A stretch of DNA of 64,000 nt, from NCBI RefSeq assembly GCF_002117915.1, contig NZ_BDJB01000003.1:434001-498000 (forward strand), in the 5' to 3' direction. A program made the position numbers and the translations under genes. This DNA is from Sphingomonas sp. TZW2008. Its GTDB lineage: Bacteria; Pseudomonadota; Alphaproteobacteria; Sphingomonadales; Sphingomonadaceae. The stretch's first letter is position 1. Each line of letters begins with the position of its first letter. The notes beneath the pieces are model-generated. The model was not told where the DNA came from. It did no database searches and saw only the letters and a program-made list of their open reading frames with translations. Shown piece after piece: positions 47,109 to 56,062 of this stretch.

Positions 47109-48050
47109 GTGCCGAACACCCGTCATCTCGTCGATCCCGAGCTCGCGCCGCTACTCGATGCATGGCCGGCGTTCGATCTTTCGGTGGAGACGCTGCCGGC
47201 GGTGCGCTCGCGGCAATTGCCGCGGCCGCCGATGCCGCCGGTCGACGTCGCCTACGATCTTCTCAAGGCGCCCAGACGCGATGGGGCACCTAGCGTTCCG
47301 CTTCACGTTTATCGCGCGCGGAACGCGGACGGCGCTTTACCGTGCATTCTTCACCTGCACGGGGGCGGCTATGTTGCCGGCAGCGCGGGCGAGCTAGCGG
47401 ACTTTCATCGGGTGCTGGCGGACGATCTTCGCTGCGCCATCGTCTCGGTCGACTATCGCCTTGCGCCGGAGACGAGCTTCCCCGGCAATATCGAAGATTG
47501 CTACGCCGGGCTCGATCACGTCATGCGCGAGGCCGATGCGCTGGGGCTCGACACTGCGCGCGTCGGGGTGATGGGCGAGAGCGCTGGCGGTGGGCTCGCG
47601 GCGGCGCTGGCATTGCTCGCGCGTGACCGCGGCGAGCATCGCCTGGCGTTCCAGCACCTCATCTACCCGATGCTCGACGATCGCACCTGCACCGCCGATC
47701 CGCATCCGACCGCCGGCGAGTTCATTTGGAACCGCGCAAAGAACATCTTCGGCTGGACGGCGCTGCTCGGCCACGAACCGGGCCGCGAAGGCGTGTCACC
47801 GCACGCCGCCCCGGGGCGCGCGATCGATCTTGCTGGCCTGCCGCCTACGTTCATCTCGACCGGCGCGCTCGATCTCTTCGTCGACGAGGACATCGACTAT
47901 GCCCGTCGCCTGATCGCCGCCGGCGTGCCGACCGAGCTTCACGTCTATCCCGGCGCCTTTCACGCCTTCACCATCGTGCCCGGCGCGCGCGTGGCGCAGG
48001 CGGCGCAGCGCGACAGCCGCGAGGCGTTGCGCCGCGCACTCCACGGGTGA
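47109..48050 (+). CDS. Alpha/beta hydrolase, hormone-sensitive-lipase family
   Basis: Esterase of 313 residues. The oxyanion motif is HLHGGGYVAGSAGE, the nucleophile elbow MGESAGGGLAAAL (Ser), the acid in TGALDLFVDED and the His in YPGAFHAFTIV, giving a full Ser-Asp-His triad. The HGGG motif puts it in the HSL (family IV) group, which act on short acyl or aryl esters. The start is GTG 47109 with GGAGAGGA upstream. A longer in-frame reading region inside tspO was rejected. Confidence 0.92.
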   Translation: MPNTRHLVDPELAPLLDAWPAFDLSVETLPAVRSRQLPRPPMPPVDVAYDLLKAPRRDGAPSVPLHVYRARNADGALPCILHLHGGGYVAGSAGELADFHRVLADDLRCAIVSVDYRLAPETSFPGNIEDCYAGLDHVMREADALGLDTARVGVMGESAGGGLAAALALLARDRGEHRLAFQHLIYPMLDDRTCTADPHPTAGEFIWNRAKNIFGWTALLGHEPGREGVSPHAAPGRAIDLAGLPPTFISTGALDLFVDEDIDYARRLIAAGVPTELHVYPGAFHAFTIVPGARVAQAAQRDSREALRRALHG

Positions 48051-48437
48051 GGCAAGTCGCCGCGCGGCAGTGCCATAGCGATCGCGGTTCACTGTATAGT
48101 GTCTGGTCGGGCAGCTGCTGATCCGTGAAATGCTAAGCGGAGGCCGAAGCTCATGGTGTTGTCGGTCTGCGCAAGCCGGGTGGATTGACGCTTCATTGCC
48201 ACTTGGGAGTGACGAGCGTGATCCTCGTCCTAGCGCTGTTCCATCGAACGATCTGTTGGTCGACGACTAAATAGCCGTAGCCGGATCGCATGGCGCGGGT
48301 GTGGGCCTGCTTTGGCGAAGCCAGCCACCGCGTGCGTGGCTACGCGCTATGCGCCAGTCAGCGAGCGGTCGGCGGCTGCTGACCGCTCAGGCTTGACGCT
48401 GGGCGCCGATGCGACTTCGGCGCTCCAGGCACTGGTT
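48051..48437. other. Gene-free stretch next to a pseudogene
   Basis: 387 bases with no convincing gene. The G+C content by eye is lower than around it. It holds a hairpin GAGCGGTC/GACCGCTC (48363-48388, 10-base loop) and a smaller AGCCAC/GTGGCT hairpin at about 48320. The short reading frames are under 50 codons and match nothing I know. It may be the remains of lost sequence or a small RNA locus. Confidence 0.4.
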
Positions 48438-49012
48438 TCACCCATCTTCGAGCAGCCGCGCGGCTTCGGCGAGGACGCCCGCGATCCGCGCCGGTACGCT
48501 GGGGCTGGTGCATACGTAGGTCGGCGAGGGATGCGGCATCGCAAGCACCACGACATCGGGCCGCGTTGCGGTGACCAGATCGCGCGCCTCGCCGCAACGC
48601 GCCCGGCGAGTACGACGACGCGCAGCCGCCGGAGCAGCGCGAGCAGCGGCGGCAGAGACGCGCGCCCGGCAACGATCTCGCCGCGCCGCAGCGCGCGATT
48701 GCGCGCGCCGGGCGCGTGGACGATCCACGGTACCGCGTTCCAGAGCAGCGTATCGCCGCGTGCGATCCCCGCCGCGCCGAGGAAGCGGACGAGATTGCGC
48801 GCGGTGCCCGTGGCGTTGTCGCGCGAGACGATGCGCGGCGCGCCGTCACTCGGCGCACGGCCAGGACACGGGTCTGGGCCAGGCGTTTCGAGCAGCAGCA
48901 GGAGGCGCGCTGTGGCGCCGCCATCCGCCGGGTCAAAGCCCGGCACGCGCCGTCCGTCGACGGCGAGCGATGCCCGCCACGCCTCCAGCCGGCGCTGCGC
49001 CGCCGCGGGTAT
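48438..49012 (-). pseudogene. Uracil-DNA-glycosylase-superfamily gene, frameshifted and without a normal start
   Basis: Reading leftward, frame one gives FDPADGGATARLLLLLETPG, TARNLVRFLGAAGIARGDTL, LWNAVPWIVHAPGARNRALR and RRLRVVVLAGR up to about 48605. A second frame then gives CGEARDLVTATRPDVVVLAM, PHPSPTYVCTSPSV and AARLLEDG to the stop at 48438. Together they form a uracil-DNA-glycosylase-superfamily protein with the late HPSP motif. Joining them needs one extra base near 48600-48606. The frame has no ATG, GTG or TTG after the upstream DUF885 stop; an ATA at 49010-49012 sits where the start should be, just after AGGGG. Both defects point to decay. Confidence 0.75.
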
Positions 49013-49020
49013 CGCCGCCC

Positions 49021-50835
49021 CTATCCCTTCTTCGCCGCGATGTAGCGGTTGACCTGCTCCTCTAGCACGTCGAGCGGCAGCGCGCCCTGGCTCAATACCG
49101 CCTCGTGGAAATCGCGGATGTCGAAGCGCTGGCCGAGTTGCTGCTCGGCACGCTTGCGCAGCTCGGCGATCTTGAGTTGGCCGACCATGTAGCTCGTCGC
49201 CTGCCCCGGCCAGTTGAAGTAGCGATCGACCTCGCGCGCGATATCGGTGTCCGAGACCGAACTGTTCGCCTTGAAATACGCGATCGCCTGCTCGCGCGTC
49301 CACCGCTTGGAATGGATGCCGGTGTCGAGCACAAGCCGGATCGCGCGCCATACCTGCAGCGAGAGCATGCCGAAGCGATCGTAGGGTGTCTTGTACACGC
49401 CCATCTCGTTCGCCAGCCGCTCCGAATAGAGCCCCCAGCCTTCCATGTACGCGCCGTAGCCGCCGAAGCGGCGGAACTTGGGAATGCCCTGCAGCTCCTG
49501 CTGACGCGCGATCTGGAAATGGTGCCCCGGCGCGCCCTCGTGCGCCGCGATCCCCGCCACCTGCACCTTCTGCGTCTGGTTCATGTCGACGAGGTTGACG
49601 TAATAGATGCCCGGCCGCTTCCCGTCGGCCGACGGCGAATTGTAGAAGGCGGTCGACGCCGTTCCCTCGCGCCACTTCTCCACCGCACGCACCTCGAGCG
49701 GCGCCTTGGGCAGCACGCGGAAATAGCGCGGCGCGGCGGTCATCACCGAGGCGATCACCGCGCGCGCATCGGCGAGATATTGTTCGCGGCCCGCCTCGGT
49801 ATTGGAATATTTGAACTGCGGGTCGGTGCGGATCTTGTCGAAGAACTGCTCCAGCGTGCCGGTGAAGCCGACCTCCTTCTTGATCGCCTCCATCTCCTGC
49901 CGGATCGCGGCGACCTGCTGCAGCCCGGTCTGATGGATCTGATCGGCGGTGAGCTTGGTCGTCGTCGAGCCTTCGAGCCGGTCGTTGTAGTACGCCGCGC
50001 CATCGGGCAGGCTCCACGCGCCGAAATTGCCCTTCGACTTGGGCTCGATCTCGTCGAGCGCGGCGAACAGCATGTCGTAGCCGCGCTTGAACGGGCCGGT
50101 CAGTGCCGCTTGCGCGTCGGCGATCAGCTTCGCCTTGGTCGCCGCCGGCGCGTCGAGCGCGGTCACCTTCTTGCGGAAATCGGCAAGCACTGTCGAATCC
50201 GTGCCGCCGTCGAACGGCGCGCCCGTCACCACCTTCTTCGCGTCCGCCCGCGCCGGCGCGAAATTGACCTTGTTGGGGACGATCCCCGCCGCCGCCTGCT
50301 CGCGCATCGTCGCGGTCACTTCGCGCATCACGCGCTCGGTCTCGCGCAGCCGCGCGATATACGCCTCGGCATCGGCGACGGTGTCGATCTTATGCGTGTT
50401 GATCAGCAGCACGGGGATGTCGCCCGCCGGGCTGCCGTTGGTCGATACGGGGAAGCGCAGCTTGCGGAAGCGGAACGACTCGCGGCTGCGCTCCACCTCA
50501 TATTCGAACAATCGATAGCTGACGCGCGCGCTCTCCCCCAGCTTGGCGGGATCGAACTGCGCGCGCATCGCCTTCAGCTGCCGCTCGGCCAGATCGCGCG
50601 ATCGCACCGCGGCGGCGTCGGTATAATCGTCGAGCTTGTCGTAATCGGTCTTGAAGCCCAGCTGCGTCTGCGTCTCGGGGCTCAGCGCCACCTGTTCGTC
50701 ATACGCCTTGTCGAGGAACGCGAGCAGCGCCGCATCCTGCGCGCCCGGCTGTGCCGCGGCCGGCGTCGGTGCCGGGGCGCTCGCCGTCGCCAGCGGCACG
50801 GCGGTCAGCAACAGCAGGGCAAGGGTCGCACGCAT
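49021..50835 (-). CDS. DUF885 zinc-metallopeptidase-like exported protein
   Basis: Exported protein of about 604 residues. A signal peptide (MRATLALLLLTAVPLATASA) leads into the DUF885 domain, with the zinc motif AAHEGAPGHHFQ (HExxxHH-type), then RRFGGYGAYMEGWGLYSERL, the downstream Glu ligand region, and SYMVGQLKIAELRKRAEQQL. Such proteins resemble M3/gluzincin-like peptidases and are common in sphingomonads; substrates are unknown. ATG 50835 has AGGAG 9 bases upstream; ATG 50841 is nearly as good. Confidence 0.92.
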   Translation of the reverse strand: MRATLALLLLTAVPLATASAPAPTPAAAQPGAQDAALLAFLDKAYDEQVALSPETQTQLGFKTDYDKLDDYTDAAAVRSRDLAERQLKAMRAQFDPAKLGESARVSYRLFEYEVERSRESFRFRKLRFPVSTNGSPAGDIPVLLINTHKIDTVADAEAYIARLRETERVMREVTATMREQAAAGIVPNKVNFAPARADAKKVVTGAPFDGGTDSTVLADFRKKVTALDAPAATKAKLIADAQAALTGPFKRGYDMLFAALDEIEPKSKGNFGAWSLPDGAAYYNDRLEGSTTTKLTADQIHQTGLQQVAAIRQEMEAIKKEVGFTGTLEQFFDKIRTDPQFKYSNTEAGREQYLADARAVIASVMTAAPRYFRVLPKAPLEVRAVEKWREGTASTAFYNSPSADGKRPGIYYVNLVDMNQTQKVQVAGIAAHEGAPGHHFQIARQQELQGIPKFRRFGGYGAYMEGWGLYSERLANEMGVYKTPYDRFGMLSLQVWRAIRLVLDTGIHSKRWTREQAIAYFKANSSVSDTDIAREVDRYFNWPGQATSYMVGQLKIAELRKRAEQQLGQRFDIRDFHEAVLSQGALPLDVLEEQVNRYIAAKKG

Positions 50836-50930
50836 AGTCATTCTCTCCTGATCGATGGCGCGCGTTCTTGCCGCGAATGCTGCGCGACGCAATCGCAGCG
50901 CGATCACGTTAGTTGTGGAAAAGCCGCGCC

Positions 50931-52685
50931 TTATTCCTCGGCCGAGCCGAAATCGGACGGCCGCCGCCGCGGCATGCGCGGCCCGCGCCGGTTGAGCGCC
51001 TGCGCCACGCGATCGAGCAGGTCCGATCGGCGATACGGCTTGCCCAGCACGTCGAGCCCCGACTGACGCGGTCCCTCGATCACCAATTCCTCATTATAGC
51101 CCGTCGTCATCAGCACCGGCAGCTCGGGTGCGAGCGCGCCGATCCGATCCGCCAGCACGATGCCGTTGATCGATCCGGGCATGACAAGATCGGTGAAGAG
51201 CAGGTCGAACGTATCGGGCTCGGTCGCCTCGAACAGCTTCAGCGCAGCATCGCCGGTCTCCGCCGACGTCACGCGATAGCCCACCTCTTCCAGGATTTCG
51301 CGCGACAAGGCGAGCACTTCGGGGCTGTCCTCCACCACCAGGATGTGCGCCGAGCCGCGCCCGCGCGATCCCGCATCCGGCGCGGGCTGCGGCGCTTCCG
51401 GCGGCTCGGTGACGGGATCGCGCGCGATCGGGAACAGCATCCGCACCTGCGTACCCTGTCCGACGACGCTCTCGATTTCCAGCCGGCCGCGCGATTGCTG
51501 AACGAAGCCCGATGCCATCGCCAGCCCGAGCCCGGTGCCTTTGCCGGTGCCCTTGGTGGTGAAGAACGGCTCGGTCGCGCGGTCGATCACGTGCGGGGGC
51601 ATGCCCTCGCCTTCGTCCTTCACCTCGACCGCGACATAGTCGCCCGGCGTCAGCCCGCGTGCGGCCGCGTCGCCGTTGAGGTGGATCTTGCGCGTCGATA
51701 TCTCGACCAGCCCGCCGTCGGGCATCGCGTCGCGCGCGTTGATCGCGATGTTGAGCACCGCCATCTCGAACTGCTCGGGATCGATCACCGCCTTGGGCAG
51801 CCCGCGCCGCAGGCTGAGATGGACTTCGACGCGCTTGCCGAGCGAGCTTTCCATGACGTCGATGAAGCTCGTCAGGCAAGCGCTGACGTCGGTTGGTCGC
51901 GGATCCAGCCTGGTCTTGCGCGCGAAGGCGAGCAGCTGCCCGGTCAGCTTCGCGCCGCGTTCCGCCGCGCCGCGCGCGGCGTTAAGATAGCGCAGCACGC
52001 GCTCGTCCTCGACGCGCCCGGTGGCGAGTTCGAGATTGCCGTTCACCACCTGCAGCAGGTTGTTGAAATCGTGCGCCAGCCCGGCGGTCAGCTGCCCCAC
52101 CGCCTCCATCTTCTGCGCCTGGAGGAACGATTTCTCGCTCTCGCGCCGCCGCGTCACGTCGAGCTGGCTGGCGAAAAAATAGAGCAGTTTGCCCGACGTG
52201 TCGTAGACCGGGCCGATGAACACCGCGTTCCAGAACGGCGAGCCGTCGCGGCGGTAGTTGAGCAGTTCGAGCGCAATCGAATCGCGATGCTCGACCGCGG
52301 TGCGCAACTCGGCGACCGCCTCACGATCGGTCTGCGCGCCCTGCAGGAAGCGGCAGTTGCGTCCAAGCACCTCGTCTTCCTCATATTGCGTGAGGTCGAG
52401 GAATGCCTTGTTGGCGAAGACGATGGGATTGTCGTCCTGATGCGGATCGGTGAGGATCATCGGCATCCGCGTCATCTCGATCGCGGCGAAGAACACGTTA
52501 CCGCGATCTTCAAGCCCAGGCTCGGTGATGGTCGCCTCGCGCCAGTGATGCAGCCCTGGGCGGCCGAGCGGCTCGCGTGCGCCCACATCCGCCGCGCCCT
52601 CGGCCGGCACGCCGCTGCTCTGCCCGCCGCCCTCGACGTCCCGGCCGTGCGGCTCACGACCCTCTAGTTCTTCGTCACCACTCAC
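50931..52685 (-). CDS. LOV-domain hybrid histidine kinase (blue-light sensor)
   Basis: Soluble protein of 584 residues in three parts. A LOV/PAS domain at about 60-180 has the flavin-adduct motif LGRNCRFLQG with Cys111. A HisKA domain has His205 in GQLTAGLAHDFNNLLQVV, and the HATPase has NIAINARDAMPDGG and GTGKGTGLGLAMASGFVQQS. A C-terminal receiver domain (HILVVEDSPEVLALSREILE, phospho-acceptor Asp in LLFTDLVMPGSING) completes it. This is the layout of LOV-HK-RR photoreceptors known from Pseudomonas syringae. The start is GTG 52685 after AAGGA. There is no separate response regulator gene adjacent. Confidence 0.92.
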   Translation of the reverse strand: MSGDEELEGREPHGRDVEGGGQSSGVPAEGAADVGAREPLGRPGLHHWREATITEPGLEDRGNVFFAAIEMTRMPMILTDPHQDDNPIVFANKAFLDLTQYEEDEVLGRNCRFLQGAQTDREAVAELRTAVEHRDSIALELLNYRRDGSPFWNAVFIGPVYDTSGKLLYFFASQLDVTRRRESEKSFLQAQKMEAVGQLTAGLAHDFNNLLQVVNGNLELATGRVEDERVLRYLNAARGAAERGAKLTGQLLAFARKTRLDPRPTDVSACLTSFIDVMESSLGKRVEVHLSLRRGLPKAVIDPEQFEMAVLNIAINARDAMPDGGLVEISTRKIHLNGDAAARGLTPGDYVAVEVKDEGEGMPPHVIDRATEPFFTTKGTGKGTGLGLAMASGFVQQSRGRLEIESVVGQGTQVRMLFPIARDPVTEPPEAPQPAPDAGSRGRGSAHILVVEDSPEVLALSREILEEVGYRVTSAETGDAALKLFEATEPDTFDLLFTDLVMPGSINGIVLADRIGALAPELPVLMTTGYNEELVIEGPRQSGLDVLGKPYRRSDLLDRVAQALNRRGPRMPRRRPSDFGSAEE

Positions 52686-52787
52686 ACGCTGTCCTTCGAC
52701 GCTTGGTCCGCACCGGATTACGTCGGCCCGACCTGCGTTGAACAGCCATAAGACGATTCCGCTCCGCGACGAAAGACGCGGGCGTTG

Positions 52788-53498
52788 TCAGCGCTCGAGC
52801 GACGTGGCCAGTGCGTGCAGCCGTGCGTCCGCAGCGGCGCGGAGCCACGCGATCAGTTTCACGCGGAATGCCGGCGTTCCGCGCTCAGCCGCGTCGACGA
52901 ACCATCGCTGCGCGGCATCGTCGTCGCCCGCGGCGTGGAGCATCCGCGCATGGTTGAACGCGCCGCGAAAATCGCCGCCCGCCGCGCGCGCGTAGCAATC
53001 CGCCGCGCGCGCCATGTCGCGCGGCCCGGCCCAGCCGTCTTCGGCGAAACTGCCGACGTAGTTGAGCGCCTTGGCGTAGCCCATCCCCGCGGCGCGCTCG
53101 AACCACGCGAGCGCAGCCTCACGGTCCTGCGCCACGCCCTCGCCCAGCGTCAGACGGGTGGCGTAATTGTACATGCCTTCCGCCAGCCCGCGCTCGGCGG
53201 CGAGGCGGAAGCACGTCGCCGCCCGCTCCATGTCGACCGCGACGCCCCACCCCAGTTCGTAGCAGCGCCCAACCATGTTGAGCGCCATCAGGTGATGCTG
53301 CGCCGCCGCGCGCCGGAACCAGCCGAACGCCGCGGCAGGATCCATCGCAACGCCAACGCCGTCGAGCAGCATCTGCGCGTAGACCGCCTGCGCCTCGGCA
53401 TGCCCCTCCTCCGCCGCGGCGCGCAGGAACGCCGCGCGCGCGGCGGGCGGCCCCGCGAGCCGCGCGGCGATCTCCTCCGATGTCAGCGTATCGAGCAA
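52788..53498 (-). CDS. Sel1-repeat protein
   Basis: Protein of 236 residues with about five Sel1-like repeats (AEAQAVYAQMLLDGVGVAMD, MALNMVGRCYELGWGVAVD, AEGMYNYATRLTLGEGVAQD, AKALNYVGSFAEDGWAGPRD). It has no signal peptide, so it is cytosolic. It starts at TTG, 7 bases after the stop of the siderophore receptor gene, and is probably in its operon. The link to iron uptake is by position only. Confidence 0.87.
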   Translation of the reverse strand: MLDTLTSEEIAARLAGPPAARAAFLRAAAEEGHAEAQAVYAQMLLDGVGVAMDPAAAFGWFRRAAAQHHLMALNMVGRCYELGWGVAVDMERAATCFRLAAERGLAEGMYNYATRLTLGEGVAQDREAALAWFERAAGMGYAKALNYVGSFAEDGWAGPRDMARAADCYARAAGGDFRGAFNHARMLHAAGDDDAAQRWFVDAAERGTPAFRVKLIAWLRAAADARLHALATSLER

Positions 53499-53505
53499 GC
53501 GCGGC

Positions 53506-55971
53506 TCAATATTTCACCGTCACCGTGCCGAAGATCGTTCGGCCCGGCGCGATGCCCGCATAGTGCGTGGTGAACACCTGATTGAAGTACGTCTCGTTCG
53601 TCAGATTCTGCGCGTTGACCGCGAGATCGAGATGCTCGTTCAGCTTGAGCGCGGCACGCGCGTCGAACCGCCAATAGCCCGGCACGCTGCGCTCGATGAT
53701 CCGCGTCGCCGGGTTCACCGTCACTACGCCGGCGGCGGTCTGCGTCGCCGAGCGATTGTCCTGGAACCCGCCGTAGACGCGGCTCTGGTAAAAGGCGCCG
53801 CCGCCGATCTCGACGCGGTCGAACAGCGTCGCGTTGGTCCAGATCGACAGATTGTGCTTCGCCGCCTGGGGCGCGGGGCGCCCGGTATTGGCGGCGGGCA
53901 CAAGCACCGTCTGCGCAGGCCGCGTGCCGACGGCGGGCGCGGTCAGCGCGGTAAACCCGCCGTCGACGATCTTGGCGTCGAGATAAGTATAGCCGCCGAA
54001 GATCGTCCAGCCGGGCAGGATCGTCCCGCTCGCGGTGAATTCGGCGCCCTGGATGCGACGCTTGCCGATGAACTCGATCGTGTTGCCCGGACCGGTGACG
54101 CGGGCATTGGCGGTTTCGGTGCGGAAGCCGGCGAGCCCGAGCGACAGCCTCCCGCCCATCAGGTCGGCCTTGGCGCCGATTTCGTACGACTTCGACTTCT
54201 CGACCTTGAGCGAATCGAGCAGCAGCAGCGCGGCGGGCGTGTTGGTGGTGCCGAGCGAATTACCCTCCTGCCCCTCGCCGACGAGGCTGTTGGGTGGCGT
54301 CGCCGACGTCGCGTACGAGGCATAGACGCTGGTCGTCGGCGTCGGCTTGAAGACGAGCCCCGCCTGCCAGTTGAAGATATCGTCCTCTCGCGTCAGCTCG
54401 AACGTGCCGGTGGTGCTCGGCGGCGTGACGGTCGAACGGAAATTGTCGAACCGTGCGCCGAGGTTGAGGATCAGCTGCGGCAGGAACGTGATCGAATCGA
54501 ACGCGTAGACGCCGCGCGTTCGCGATTCATTCTGCGTCTCGCCGGTGATCGGCGTGCGGGTGATCGGCGTCGCCATATTCGAGGTGTCGGACGCGTAATT
54601 GACCCACGGATCGTTCGGATTGGGCGCGAACAGGCTGGTGCAGTTGAACCGCGCGATGCCCTCGGCCGTGCAGCGCGGGCTGGTGGTGACGACAAAGGTG
54701 CCGCGCCGTGCCTTCTCCCACAGAAGCTCCGCGCCGATCGCGATCGAGTGTTCGATTCCGCCGGTCATCACCTTGCCGAACAGGTCGGTCTGGTTCGCTA
54801 GCGTCTCGACATAGCCGTAGCGTGTGTTGGCACGCCGCCACACCAAGCCCCCGCCTGATGCCGGCGCGGCGGTGCCGACACCGAAGACGTTGCCCTGGCT
54901 GTCGTCGGGCTGGGTGAAGATATATTGCTGGCTGTTATGGCTGTAGCGCGACGAGTTGCGCACCGTCAGCGTGCCAAAGTCATGCTCCACCCGCATCATC
55001 GCCTGATCGGTCTTGGTATCGCGGAAATCGCGGTTGCGCAGGCCGTAGAAGGTCGACCGGTCGACCCGCCCGACGGTGCCGTTGGCGGTCGTCACGCGGC
55101 CCACCGCGGGCTCGTTGCGCGTCGTGCCGAGCGGCGCGTTGGCGAGCGTGTAGAGGTACGGGATGCCGCTGTCGGGCAGCTCCTCCGTCGTCAGGTGATA
55201 ATAGTTGATGCTGAGCCGCGTCGGCGTGCCTAGCCCGATCGCGATCGATGGCGCGATGCCCCAGCGTTTCTGCCAGATCGCGTCACGCCCGGCGACGTCT
55301 TGGTCGTGCCACGCGCCCGCGACGCGCACTGCCGCCATGTCGCCGAGCTGCACGTTCACGTCGGCGGTGAGGCGCTTGTAGTCCGCCTCGCCGTAGCTGC
55401 CGCTCGCCTGCGCGAACGTATCGAGCTTGGGCATCTTGGTGATGATGTTGATCGATCCGCCCGCGCTGCCACGCCCGCCCAGCGTCCCGTCCGATCCGCG
55501 CACCACTTGGATCTGCTCGACCGCGAACACTTCGCGGCTTTGCGCCGCGGTGTCGCGCACGCCGTCGACGAAGGTCGATCCCTGGCTGTCGAAGCCGCGG
55601 ATGAACGGCCGATCGCCGACCGGATTGCCGCCCTCGGCTGCGCCAAAGGTGATCCCTGGCACGGTGCGCAGTGCCTCGGTCAGCGTCGCCGAGCCGGTCT
55701 GCTCGATCACGGCCGCTGGCAGCACCACGATCGAGCGCGGCGTATCGACCAGCGGCGCGACCGCCTTGGGATCGGCGCTGCGCCGCTCGCGCTCACCGTT
55801 GACGACGATGTCGTCGGGATTGCGATTGGCTTGCGCGTCGGCCTCCGCCGTCGCGGTCCCCGCCGCGACCGGCTCGCCCCCCGCAGGCGCTGCCAGCGCG
55901 GGCGACGTCGAGAGAACGCCTGCGCATGACAGTGCGAGGAATGCACTCGACTGCGGCACGGTAATGATCAT
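53506..55971 (-). CDS. TonB-dependent siderophore receptor
   Basis: Outer-membrane receptor of 821 residues of the ferric-siderophore type. The plug domain shows DTPRSIVVLPAAVIEQTG, GGNPVGDRPFIRGFDSQGST, VDGVRDTAAQSREVFAVEQI and VRGSDGTLGGRGSAGGSINI. The barrel ends in the aromatic FGTVTVKY. The pattern is close to catecholate receptors (Fiu/FhuE-like). ATG 55971 is 3 bases after GGTTCC with AAAGGGGG just upstream. A Fur-like site at 56001 precedes it. The downstream Sel1 gene is coupled. Confidence 0.95.
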   Translation of the reverse strand: MIITVPQSSAFLALSCAGVLSTSPALAAPAGGEPVAAGTATAEADAQANRNPDDIVVNGERERRSADPKAVAPLVDTPRSIVVLPAAVIEQTGSATLTEALRTVPGITFGAAEGGNPVGDRPFIRGFDSQGSTFVDGVRDTAAQSREVFAVEQIQVVRGSDGTLGGRGSAGGSINIITKMPKLDTFAQASGSYGEADYKRLTADVNVQLGDMAAVRVAGAWHDQDVAGRDAIWQKRWGIAPSIAIGLGTPTRLSINYYHLTTEELPDSGIPYLYTLANAPLGTTRNEPAVGRVTTANGTVGRVDRSTFYGLRNRDFRDTKTDQAMMRVEHDFGTLTVRNSSRYSHNSQQYIFTQPDDSQGNVFGVGTAAPASGGGLVWRRANTRYGYVETLANQTDLFGKVMTGGIEHSIAIGAELLWEKARRGTFVVTTSPRCTAEGIARFNCTSLFAPNPNDPWVNYASDTSNMATPITRTPITGETQNESRTRGVYAFDSITFLPQLILNLGARFDNFRSTVTPPSTTGTFELTREDDIFNWQAGLVFKPTPTTSVYASYATSATPPNSLVGEGQEGNSLGTTNTPAALLLLDSLKVEKSKSYEIGAKADLMGGRLSLGLAGFRTETANARVTGPGNTIEFIGKRRIQGAEFTASGTILPGWTIFGGYTYLDAKIVDGGFTALTAPAVGTRPAQTVLVPAANTGRPAPQAAKHNLSIWTNATLFDRVEIGGGAFYQSRVYGGFQDNRSATQTAAGVVTVNPATRIIERSVPGYWRFDARAALKLNEHLDLAVNAQNLTNETYFNQVFTTHYAGIAPGRTIFGTVTVKY

Positions 55972-56000
55972 GGAACCCCCTTTGCTTGGGCGCTCCCTAT

Positions 56001-56018
56001 TGCGAATCATTATCGCGA
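56001..56018 (-). promoter_or_regulatory. Fur-box-like site ahead of the siderophore receptor
   Basis: Contains GCGAATCATTATCGC, an imperfect inverted repeat with the AATCATTATC half of a Fur box, 30 bases upstream of the receptor start codon. It fits repression by iron-bound Fur, as expected for a siderophore receptor. Confidence 0.5.
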
Positions 56019-56062
56019 GTCAACGCTATTGCGAAGCGCTCGCAGTCTTGTCGCGAAAGATG

